50,002 nt of DNA from an uncultured Chromatiaceae bacterium (GTDB taxonomy: Bacteria; Pseudomonadota; Gammaproteobacteria; Tenderiales; Tenderiaceae): the NCBI GenBank assembly GCA_945787735.1, contig CALZIQ010000010.1:1-50002 (forward strand), written 5' to 3'. The position numbers and the translations under genes are program-made. The notes beneath the pieces were generated by a model. That model made no database searches. It was not told the origin of the DNA and saw nothing but the letters and a program-made list of their open reading frames with translations. Position 1 is the first letter of the stretch; the number at the start of each line of letters is the position of its first letter. Below are positions 1 through 6,380 of the stretch, one piece after another.

Positions 1-125
1 GAAACCAGGCGTTTTTCTTCTTCAGCAATGACAAGCGTGCGACTGTTGACATAAGAGATCAAATTGACCACCACGGCAAAAACCAGGATTAGCAGTGGCA
101 ATAAATATTTCAGTTTGATACTCAA
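1..125 (-). CDS. Membrane-anchored protein, N-terminal fragment (probable sensor)
   Basis: The gene runs off the left edge; only the first 41 codons are visible. They encode a short basic start (MSIKLKY), one strongly hydrophobic segment (about residues 7-26) and the beginning of an extracytoplasmic or coiled region (SRTLVIAEEEKR). The start is a TTG at 125-123 that overlaps the TGA stop of the upstream substrate-binding gene in a TTGA arrangement, so the two are probably translationally coupled. An N-terminal signal-anchor followed by a helical region is common in histidine kinases, GGDEF/EAL proteins and chemoreceptors. Coupling to a periplasmic binding protein suggests a sensor fed by that protein, but the output domain lies outside the window. 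Confidence 0.55.
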   Translation of the reverse strand, partial: MSIKLKYLLPLLILVFAVVVNLISYVNSRTLVIAEEEKRLV

Positions 126-1066
126 GGCAACAACTCGGCTGTAAAGAGGTTTGTGGTATCGAGACTGTATAACAGCAAGTCATTGGCTAGCATGGTCTGC
201 TCTAGCCGCTGCCGAATTTCATTTAGGCTTGGCGTGGGGGATGACAGCATCTGACGGTTTTCTTTCAGGCCGGGCAATATCAAACCCTGGTAGCTCGCTT
301 CCGCTTCTTCAGGCTTTATCAATAACCGTTTGGCAATGATCTGCATTGCCTTGCTCTTCTGCTGCTTCATAAAATTCAGCGCTTCAAACCAGGCGCTGAC
401 AACCCGCCTAATACGTGCCGGATTAGTGCGCAGATATTCATCATGCACAACCAGAACATCGACAATCTCACCTGGAATTTCACGGCTGCTAAACACCACA
501 TGCGCCCCCTGATTAAGCAGATTTGTTCTTACCGGCTCGAAGGTGACAACTGCATCGACCTGGTTATTGGAATAGGCATCTTCATGTGCGCTTACTTCGA
601 TGTTTTTTAACACCACATCGCCAAGCGACATCTTGTTCAACTCCAACGCTCGGCTGATTACATAGGCACCCAGGGCATTGCCTTCTACCCCAATTCGCTT
701 ACCATGCAAATCTTCGAAGGATTTGATCTCAGGTCTTGCCATGATCACGTCACCACCTTCTGAAATATCCATAACAAGCACCACCTTGACTGGAATGTTG
801 CTTTGCACCAGCAACAACACCTCATCCAACGTAAGCGCGGCCGCATCAAGACTGCCGTTACGAAAACTGCGAATGACCTCACTAGCGGAAGGGTACTCGA
901 CCAACTGCACCATCTCTGCATCCAGCTGCCCATTCGCACGCGCCAGATACAAAGGTTCATACCCCGGCCAGACATGGGTACCGATTTTGGTGGGAATGAC
1001 AGGCGCTTCAATGCTGCAGCCAGAAATCAGCAGCAGCACTGCCAAGCAAAGATGACCTAATTTCAC
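122..1066 (-). CDS. ABC-type substrate-binding lipoprotein (NMT1/SsuA-like)
   Basis: A 314-residue protein starting at a GTG preceded by a purine-rich AGGGGGCGGA stretch; the open frame upstream has no signal-peptide character. Residues 1-17 form a lipoprotein signal ending in the lipobox LLISGC. The mature part has the NMT1/THI5/SsuA layout: an early KIGTHVWPGYEPLYLA segment (binding-cleft entry), SFEDLHGKRIGVEGNALGAY in the middle, and DAVVTFEPVRTNLL near the hinge. Such proteins bind small organic or inorganic ligands (sulfonates, nitrate, pyrimidines). No ABC permease or ATPase gene is adjacent. Instead the gene is coupled to a membrane protein, which favours a role as a ligand-sensing partner over transport. 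The ligand cannot be deduced. Confidence 0.8.
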   Translation of the reverse strand: MKLGHLCLAVLLLISGCSIEAPVIPTKIGTHVWPGYEPLYLARANGQLDAEMVQLVEYPSASEVIRSFRNGSLDAAALTLDEVLLLVQSNIPVKVVLVMDISEGGDVIMARPEIKSFEDLHGKRIGVEGNALGAYVISRALELNKMSLGDVVLKNIEVSAHEDAYSNNQVDAVVTFEPVRTNLLNQGAHVVFSSREIPGEIVDVLVVHDEYLRTNPARIRRVVSAWFEALNFMKQQKSKAMQIIAKRLLIKPEEAEASYQGLILPGLKENRQMLSSPTPSLNEIRQRLEQTMLANDLLLYSLDTTNLFTAELLP

Positions 1067-1261
1067 TCCGCCCCCTATTTCGCCAAAATATAGTTCGCAA
1101 CTAGTTCTAAAGTATCTGCCACTTACCCGAGAATAGAGAGAGCTGTTTACTGAATAGTTACAATAGTTAACAAAGGCCTTATTCGCCACCTGCCTATATA
1201 TTAAAGAAACAGCGATTAATTAATTTCCCCGGCTTATTTAGGTGCGCTCGCCGGTTCGCGC

Positions 1262-1267
1262 TATAAT
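1262..1267 (+). promoter_or_regulatory. Candidate -10 element for sat
   Basis: A perfect TATAAT lies 58 bp before the sat start codon, in the spacer between divergent genes. No good -35 hexamer is seen at 16-18 bp, so an activator may be needed. An AAGGAG SD at 1312-1317 precedes the ATG at 1326. Confidence 0.45.
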
Positions 1268-1325
1268 TGCCGCCCTAACGGCCGCAGAGCCTTCTATTTC
1301 TTCATATTCCTAAGGAGTTAGCGTT

Positions 1326-2543
1326 ATGTCAAAACTGGTCAATCCACATGGTGGCGGTGAGCTGAAACCCCTGCTGCTCGAAGGCGACGCCCTGGCGGCC
1401 GAGAAGGCCCGCGCTGAGTCTTTGCCCAAGCTCACCATCAGCTCACGTGAAGTGGGGGATGTCATCATGATGGGCATCGGTGGTTTCACCCCGCTGAACG
1501 GTTTCATGACACACGGTGACTGGGAAGGTGTTTGTGACGGCATGAAGATGGCCAATGGCCTGTTCTGGCCCATCCCCATCACCCTATCCACCAACCAGGC
1601 CGAGGCCGACGCACTCAAGCTGGGCGAAGACATCGCCCTGATAGACGCCGAGACCGGTGAAATCATGGCCACCATGACCGTCACCGAAAAATACGGCATC
1701 GACAAGGAACACGAATGCATGATGGTCTATAAGACCACTGACATCGAGCACCCGGGCGTGAAAATGGTCATGGAGCAGGGCGACGTCAACCTGGCCGGCC
1801 CAATCAAGGTCTTGTCACAAGGCCGTTTCCCGACTGACTTTGGCGATATTTACATGACACCTGCCGAAACCCGTGCCTTGTTCGAAGAGAAGGGTTGGAA
1901 TTCAGTAGTTGCCTTCCAGACCCGCAACCCGCTTCATCGTTCACACGAATACCTGGTCAAGATTGCCATTGAGATCTGCGACGGCGTCATGATCCACAGC
2001 CTGCTGGGCAAACTCAAGCCCGGCGATATTCCTTCAGAAGTGCGCGTCGATGCCATCAACGCCCTGGTGGAAAACCACTTTGTTAAAGATACTGTGGTGC
2101 AATCAGGCTACCCGCTCGATATGCGTTATGCCGGTCCGCGTGAAGCGCTGCTGCACGCCCTGTTCCGTCAGAATTATGGCTGTTCGCACCTGATCGTAGG
2201 GCGTGACCACGCTGGCGTGGGTGACTACTACGGCCCGTTTGACGCCCACCACATTTTCGATGAGCTTCCGGCCGGCGCGCTGGAAACCCAACCGCTCAAG
2301 ATCGACTGGACCTTCTTCTGCTACAAGTGTGGCGGCATGGCCTCAATGAAGACTTGCCCACACGAAGCCGGCGACCGCCTGCTGCTGTCCGGCTCTAAGC
2401 TGCGCAAAATGCTGTCTGAAGGTGATGACGTCCCGGCTGAATTCTCACGCCCGGAAGTGTTGGCCATTCTGCGTAAATATTACGAAGGCCTGGCCGAACA
2501 CGAAAAGGTTGAAGTAAAACTGAGCGGCCACTCTGCCAAGTAG
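1326..2543 (+). CDS. sat: Dissimilatory-type sulfate adenylyltransferase (ATP sulfurylase)
   Basis: A 405-residue protein of the homo-oligomeric Sat family, which interconverts APS plus pyrophosphate and ATP plus sulfate. In sulfur oxidisers it runs towards ATP, giving substrate-level phosphorylation after APS reductase. The active-site motif [13 protein letters not shown] (residues 198-210, with the HxxH pair) and GRDHAG (292-297) are intact. Residues 332-346 carry the Cys cluster (FCYKCGG, TCPH) seen in the zinc-binding form from sulfur bacteria. There is no APS-kinase extension, and the protein is unrelated to the assimilatory CysDN enzyme. It is monocistronic, with a strong SD and its own terminator; aprAB is not in the window. 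Direction of the reaction is inferred from the family and from prk nearby. Confidence 0.97.
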   Translation: MSKLVNPHGGGELKPLLLEGDALAAEKARAESLPKLTISSREVGDVIMMGIGGFTPLNGFMTHGDWEGVCDGMKMANGLFWPIPITLSTNQAEADALKLGEDIALIDAETGEIMATMTVTEKYGIDKEHECMMVYKTTDIEHPGVKMVMEQGDVNLAGPIKVLSQGRFPTDFGDIYMTPAETRALFEEKGWNSVVAFQTRNPLHRSHEYLVKIAIEICDGVMIHSLLGKLKPGDIPSEVRVDAINALVENHFVKDTVVQSGYPLDMRYAGPREALLHALFRQNYGCSHLIVGRDHAGVGDYYGPFDAHHIFDELPAGALETQPLKIDWTFFCYKCGGMASMKTCPHEAGDRLLLSGSKLRKMLSEGDDVPAEFSRPEVLAILRKYYEGLAEHEKVEVKLSGHSAK

Positions 2544-2564
2544 GTTTGCAGCCAATCTGAGAGC

Positions 2565-2597
2565 GAAGGCCCGCAATTGCGGGCCTTCTTATTTTTT
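2565..2597 (+). terminator. Rho-independent terminator of sat
   Basis: A 10-bp GC-rich perfect stem (GAAGGCCCGC / GCGGGCCTTC) with an AATT loop is followed by TTATTTTTT, 21 bp after the sat stop. Confidence 0.93.
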
Positions 2598-2872
2598 GCA
2601 GTTTCAGCATCATTGCCTAAGCTTTTTACGACAAGGGCAGGCGAAAATCATGTCACAGCTTTGTGTCTATCTAGGCGAACAACTCGGGCGCGAAGGCTTT
2701 CCCGACGGCCAAGGGAGAGGTTCAAGTAATCGCCATAATGAACATCCAAGTGATGGCCAGTCATTGCTTACTGATCGATCAGCAGCATCTGACCCCCGTC
2801 AATTTTTAAACATTGCTTCGCCCAGCGGCGATGACATAGGTGTATAGCTGAGACGATCAAAAACCGTAACGT
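2598..2872. other. Non-coding spacer, possible gene remnant
   Basis: About 275 bp between the sat terminator and the next gene on the opposite strand. The open frames here are short, lack an SD and look unlike proteins. On the + strand at 2650-2720 a frame reads MSQLCVYLGEQLGREGFPDG before turning into low-information sequence. This could be the decayed start of an old gene, but the evidence is weak. No tRNA, repeat or clear promoter was seen. Confidence 0.35.
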
Positions 2873-3070
2873 CTATTCATTCTCACGCATTGCCTCGACT
2901 GACGTGATATCGCCGCCATTTACACTCACCAGCATCAAGATCGGCTGACAACAAACCTGGCAGTCCTCTACATACTCCTGATCCCCCACTGTCGTTTCAA
3001 TAAGCATCAGCATCGACTCACCGCAATAGGGACACTGAATATTCATGTTTTCCAACGCTGAACTAACCAT
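2873..3070 (-). CDS. CPXCG-motif cysteine-rich small protein
   Basis: A 65-residue cytoplasmic protein with two CxxC pairs: CPYCGE near residue 13 and DCQVCCQPI near residue 35, followed by an acidic tail (EAMRENE). This is the pattern of the CPXCG-motif-containing cysteine-rich family, small zinc-ribbon proteins of unknown function common in gammaproteobacteria, usually 60-70 residues long. The start chosen (ATG at 3070) has a GGGGTGAG sequence just upstream and gives the family length; an ATG at 3046 is a possible shorter start. The frame continues further upstream, but that part has no family resemblance. Confidence 0.8.
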   Translation of the reverse strand: MVSSALENMNIQCPYCGESMLMLIETTVGDQEYVEDCQVCCQPILMLVSVNGGDITSVEAMRENE

Positions 3071-3401
3071 AAGCTCACCCCAACATTCTGAAATAATAAT
3101 TGCAGAAGCTTCCGGGTCATTTGCGCATAACGCGATACTGATGAAGAGGCCCGGATCCCGCCCGAGCATATGTTCATGCGTGACCGATCCGCCTCCGAAA
3201 GACTAACTGGACTAGCGCGCCAACAGTGCTCAGCCCAAACATTTTCGACTACGCAAATTTCACTATAGGCTACCGCCCCCCGAAACGCTAAGCGCTGTAC
3301 ATTAAAAATCTCGATTTGCAACAATAATGGGATCACACACTGGCTTTGTCATCCAATCCAGTTCATCCTAAATTTAGGATAGACAAGAGAATCAAGACAC
3401 C
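3071..3401. other. Intergenic region between divergent genes
   Basis: About 330 bp separate the CPXCG gene from the DUF2784 gene, which point away from each other. No gene, RNA or repeat is evident; the region presumably carries the promoters of both. Confidence 0.4.
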
Positions 3402-3767
3402 ATGGTTTTCCGCCTGCTTGCCGATATCGTGATGCTGCTACACTTCAGCTTTATTCTGTTTGCAGTGCTCGGTGCTGTTTTGTTGTTGCGTTGGCCAAGG
3501 ATGATCTGGCTGCACTTGCCTGCGGCCATCTGGGCCATGGCCATCCAGTTCTATGGTGGCAGGTGTCCGTTAACGCCACTGGAAAACAGGCTACGCGCAA
3601 TGGCGGGAGACGCCAGTTATCATGAGAGCTTTATCGAGCACTATATCGGTGCAATAATTTATCCTGGTGAGATTACATCCGAGATAAAGATTCTGCTCGG
3701 CCTGGGGGTACTGGCAATCAATCTCGGTCTCTATACCTGGATTTTCAAACGCCGGCGCCGACACTAA
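3402..3767 (+). CDS. DUF2784 family membrane protein
   Basis: A 121-residue protein with three or four hydrophobic segments (about residues 5-30, 34-52 and 96-115). It matches the DUF2784 pattern: an N-terminal LLADIVMLLHFSFILFAVLG, then RWPRMIWLHLPAAIW and RCPLTPLENRLR, ending in a basic tail (FKRRRRH). The family is widespread in proteobacteria and has no established function. The gene stands alone, with no strong SD, and is followed 120 bp later by the HPF-type gene. Family assignment is firm; role unknown. Confidence 0.85.
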   Translation: MVFRLLADIVMLLHFSFILFAVLGAVLLLRWPRMIWLHLPAAIWAMAIQFYGGRCPLTPLENRLRAMAGDASYHESFIEHYIGAIIYPGEITSEIKILLGLGVLAINLGLYTWIFKRRRRH

Positions 3768-3887
3768 GCGACGTTTTGCCCAAAATGGCATCGGCCAGGA
3801 ACTCATTCATGTAGCAGAGACAAGCAACACTGGCGGCAGGACTCACGAAGCCCTATCATGAAAACTTAACAACAGAGAGAGAAAGCC

Positions 3888-4454
3888 ATGCAACTACCCC
3901 TGCAAATCACTTTTCGCCACATGGAAAAATCCGACGCCATGGAAGCTGCCATCCGCAAACGGGCAGAACAACTGGATCAGTTTCATGAAAAAATCATGAG
4001 CTGCCGTGTAGTGGTGGAACCCCATAGCAAACATAAACACAAAGGCAATCTCTTCTGCATTCATATCAACCTCAAAACCCCAGGCAAAGAACTGGCGGTG
4101 AGCCGCGAATCCGACATGCACCAGGCCCACGAAGACGCCTACGTCGCCGTGCGCGATGCCTTTGATGCCTTACGCCGCCAGCTGGAAGATCATGCCCGAC
4201 GCCAGAAGGGTAAGGTCAAGACCCATGAAACACCCCCTCATGGAAAGATCATTCAACTGGTGCCGGAAGAGGATTTTGGCCGTATCGAGACGCCGTTGGG
4301 GCGCGAGATCTACTTTCATCGCAACAGCCTACTTAATGGCGATTTCGACAAGCTGGAAATTGGCACCGAAGTACGCTTTGCCGAAGAAGAGGGCGAACAA
4401 GGTCCGAAGGCCACCAGTGTCAGCCTGATCGGCAAACACCACATCGTTGGTTAA
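3888..4454 (+). CDS. HPF/RaiA-type ribosome-associated protein fused to a cold-shock-like domain
   Basis: A 188-residue two-domain protein. Residues 1-105 resemble the S30AE/HPF domain (LQITFRHMEKSDAMEAAIRK, then basic RVVVEPHSKHKHKGNLF), which binds the 30S decoding region and promotes ribosome hibernation. Residues 118-188 form a cold-shock-like fold (GKIIQLVPEEDFGRIE, EIYFHRNSLL, GTEVRFAEEEGEQGPKATSV). The second half differs from the dimerisation domain of long HPF, so ribosome dimerisation by the usual route is unlikely; an RNA-binding or chaperone role is inferred. The gene is monocistronic with a purine-rich AGAGAGA SD and ends at a hairpin shared with the convergent protease gene. Confidence 0.85.
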   Translation: MQLPLQITFRHMEKSDAMEAAIRKRAEQLDQFHEKIMSCRVVVEPHSKHKHKGNLFCIHINLKTPGKELAVSRESDMHQAHEDAYVAVRDAFDALRRQLEDHARRQKGKVKTHETPPHGKIIQLVPEEDFGRIETPLGREIYFHRNSLLNGDFDKLEIGTEVRFAEEEGEQGPKATSVSLIGKHHIVG

Positions 4455-4476
4455 CAAAATTAAGCACGCATAATGA

Positions 4477-4494
4477 AGCCCGCGAATGCGGGCT
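4477..4494. terminator. Hairpin between convergent genes, weak terminator
   Basis: A 7-bp perfect stem AGCCCGC/GCGGGCT with a GAAT loop sits 23 bp after the HPF-type stop and 38 bp from the stop of the opposing protease gene. The flanking U-run is short (CTATTATG), so termination may be partial, but it could serve both strands. Confidence 0.6.
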
Positions 4495-4531
4495 CTATTA
4501 TGCTTCCACCAGACAGGTGGGCAATACCATC

Positions 4532-5893
4532 CTACAGCAACACAAACAGGGCGCGATTACCGCGCCGAATATTAAGCAACAGGCTCTGGCCCGAGAGTTT
4601 AAGCGCCTCTTCCAACGCTTCACGATTACTCACCATGCGGCGATTGACCGAGGTAATCACATCCCCTCGTCTCAATCCCGCACGCCAGGTGTAACTACCC
4701 GGCGCAACTTCTAGGACCAACAAACCATCCACCTTGCCATACAAGGGGGAATCTTCAATTATGCTTCCCAGGATCAAGCCTTCCAGGCGTTGATGCAGCT
4801 GGCGCGCCTCAAACTGCAACTGCGCCGGCGCCTCGATTTTAGCGGTAATGGTACGTTGTTTACCTTCACGGATCAGCTTGAGTTTGACATCAGCCCCGGC
4901 GCGCAAAATACCAATGGCGTTGCGCAGATCAGCGGTATCTTCCACCAGACGACCATTGATACCGATGACTACATCACCAACCTTCATACCCGCCTGATCA
5001 GCGGCAGCACCGGGTTCAACGCTGGAGATCAGCACACCCTTGTGCAGATCCAGGCCGAAGGCCTTGGCCAGCTCAGGGTTCAAGGTTTGGCCGGAAACCC
5101 CAAGGCGGCCGCGACGGATTTCACCATAGACTACCAACTGTCCCATCAATTCTCGCGCCATATTTGACGGAATGGCAAAACCGATGCCTACATTACCGCC
5201 ACCGGGGGCAACGATGGCAGTATTGATGCCCACCAATTCACCACGCAGATTGACCAGGGCACCGCCCGAGTTGCCTGGATTGATGGAGGCATCGGTCTGG
5301 ATGAAGTCTTCGTAGCCTTCGATACCCAGCCCACTTCGCCCCAGAGCGCTGACAATGCCAGAGGTGACCGTCTGCCCCAGGCCAAAGGGATTGCCGATGG
5401 CAACGACAAAATCACCCACCTGCAACTCATCAGAATCCGCCATGCTCAGGGCCGTCAGGCCCTCGGCAGGCACCTGGATTACGGCCACATCAGCCTCAGG
5501 GTCGGCACCCACCAGTTCGGCCTCTAGAATGCGGCCATCCCTCAGATGCACGCTGATCTCGCGCGCCTTAGCGATCACATGATTATTGGTCAACACATAG
5601 CCATTATCCGCATCGATGATCACGCCCGAGCCCAGACTCTGGCTGCGCTGCTGACGCGGCTTGCTTTCCGGCAGGCCGAAAAAACGGCGGAAGAAGGGAT
5701 CCTGCAATAGCGGGTTATCTCGTTCGGCGACATGGCTCTGAGTGGAAATATTGACCACCGCCGGGGTGACCTTCTCCAACATCGGCGCCAGCGTCGGCAG
5801 CTTATCACCCTGACCGTCAGACGTGGGCAGGGCCGCCTGGGCCTGGCAAATATAACACAGACTGATCAACACCAGCCACAGCCGTTCCACCAT
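4532..5893 (-). CDS. degQ: DegP/DegQ-type periplasmic serine protease
   Basis: A 453-residue HtrA-family endopeptidase/chaperone for misfolded envelope proteins. A signal peptide (MVERLWLVLISLCYICQAQA) precedes a trypsin-like domain. The catalytic triad is intact: His105 in TNNHVI, Asp135 in ADVAVI, Ser209 in GNSGGA. Two PDZ domains follow (about residues 255-345 and 365-450), so the architecture is DegP/DegQ rather than single-PDZ DegS. The start chosen is the ATG at 5893, preceded by GTGAGA at normal spacing; an ATG at 5914 is possible. It is monocistronic. The long control region of nrdJ lies behind its promoter, divergently oriented. DegQ is chosen over DegP by overall resemblance only. 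Confidence 0.92.
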   Translation of the reverse strand: MVERLWLVLISLCYICQAQAALPTSDGQGDKLPTLAPMLEKVTPAVVNISTQSHVAERDNPLLQDPFFRRFFGLPESKPRQQRSQSLGSGVIIDADNGYVLTNNHVIAKAREISVHLRDGRILEAELVGADPEADVAVIQVPAEGLTALSMADSDELQVGDFVVAIGNPFGLGQTVTSGIVSALGRSGLGIEGYEDFIQTDASINPGNSGGALVNLRGELVGINTAIVAPGGGNVGIGFAIPSNMARELMGQLVVYGEIRRGRLGVSGQTLNPELAKAFGLDLHKGVLISSVEPGAAADQAGMKVGDVVIGINGRLVEDTADLRNAIGILRAGADVKLKLIREGKQRTITAKIEAPAQLQFEARQLHQRLEGLILGSIIEDSPLYGKVDGLLVLEVAPGSYTWRAGLRRGDVITSVNRRMVSNREALEEALKLSGQSLLLNIRRGNRALFVLL

Positions 5894-6024
5894 GATTTGT
5901 CTCACGCTTATCATCCTTAGATCTACTCTCGAGTCAGTTTCTTGCCAAACACAAGATATTGGGGCGCCCACCCCGGTTTTGCAACAAGAACTAATACAGA
6001 GTGTTTTTATCGGTCAGAATCTAC

Positions 6025-6033
6025 TTATCCACA
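6025..6033 (+). promoter_or_regulatory. DnaA box
   Basis: A perfect TTATCCACA (consensus TTATNCACA), the first of two on the same strand upstream of nrdJ. Confidence 0.6.
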
Positions 6034-6093
6034 GGCCTTGAAAGAAATGGCGCCTCTAAACCCTTGATTCGTGGAAAATACCCAAAACAACAA

Positions 6094-6109
6094 ACACTAT
6101 ATATTGTGG
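6094..6109 (+). promoter_or_regulatory. NrdR box 1 (distal)
   Basis: ACACTATATATTGTGG matches 15 of 16 positions of the NrdR-box pattern (aCaCwAtATaTwGtgt as recalled). NrdR is the nucleotide-sensing repressor of ribonucleotide reductase genes. This box lies far upstream of the presumed promoter. Confidence 0.75.
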
Positions 6110-6119
6110 TTGTGTATTT

Positions 6120-6128
6120 TTATCCACA
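6120..6128 (+). promoter_or_regulatory. DnaA box
   Basis: A second perfect TTATCCACA, 95 bp after the first in the same orientation and 10 bp after NrdR box 1. DnaA boxes upstream of a ribonucleotide reductase operon are known from E. coli nrdAB, where DnaA couples dNTP supply to replication. Confidence 0.6.
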
Positions 6129-6222
6129 AACTATCCAGACATCTGTTCATACACCTAAGAACCACACGGAATATCATAATAGAATGATTATTAATGGATT
6201 TTTAAAAAATCGACAAAACAGG

Positions 6223-6251
6223 TTGACAATACACCGGCTAGCGCATAAATT
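6223..6251 (+). promoter_or_regulatory. Candidate sigma-70 promoter of nrdJ
   Basis: A perfect -35 TTGACA (6223-6228) is followed after 17 bp by TAAATT (6246-6251, 4 of 6). This would start transcription near 6258, directly at NrdR box 2, and give a leader of about 120 nt. Confidence 0.55.
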
Positions 6252-6260
6252 TCTTTCACA

Positions 6261-6276
6261 CCACAACATCTTGTGG
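6261..6276 (+). promoter_or_regulatory. NrdR box 2 (promoter-proximal)
   Basis: CCACAACATCTTGTGG has perfect 6-bp inverted arms and matches about 12 of 16 positions of the NrdR pattern. It would overlap the transcription start predicted from the TTGACA promoter, a good position for repression. It begins 167 bp after box 1. Confidence 0.65.
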
Positions 6277-6299
6277 TTACCCCCTCAGCAGGTCTAGCA

Positions 6300-6341
6300 G
6301 GGCATATCTGGCAGCAAACTGCCCGTCAGGGTAGTTTTTTT
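6300..6341 (+). promoter_or_regulatory. Attenuator-like alternative hairpins in the nrdJ leader
   Basis: Two hairpins share the segment 6319-6323. The upstream one pairs GGCAG (6310-6314) with CTGCC (6319-6323) across a CAAA loop. The downstream one pairs CTGCCC (6319-6324) with GGGTAG (6329-6334), with one G-U pair, and is followed at once by seven T residues, as in a terminator. GGGCA at 6300-6304 could also pair with TGCCC at 6320-6324. The layout fits a transcription attenuator. No cobalamin B12-box was seen, so a classical riboswitch is not supported. Confidence 0.45.
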
Positions 6342-6380
6342 GGTTGAAAATTACGATAACTATAAAGGGGACAACACTGC

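Noticed and set aside
2596-2847. An 83-codon frame after sat
   Set aside because: It starts with TTG inside the terminator T-run and has no SD; at best a gene remnant.
6223-6240. A third NrdR box about 32 bp before box 2
   Set aside because: The sequence around GACAATACACCGGCTA matches too few positions of the NrdR pattern.
6001-6297. A 98-codon frame upstream of nrdJ
   Set aside because: No SD, unlikely composition, and it covers the DnaA and NrdR sites; treated as regulatory DNA.
6277-6380. Cobalamin riboswitch before the B12-dependent reductase
   Set aside because: Looked for the B12-box consensus and a long aptamer; the leader is too short and has no such motif.
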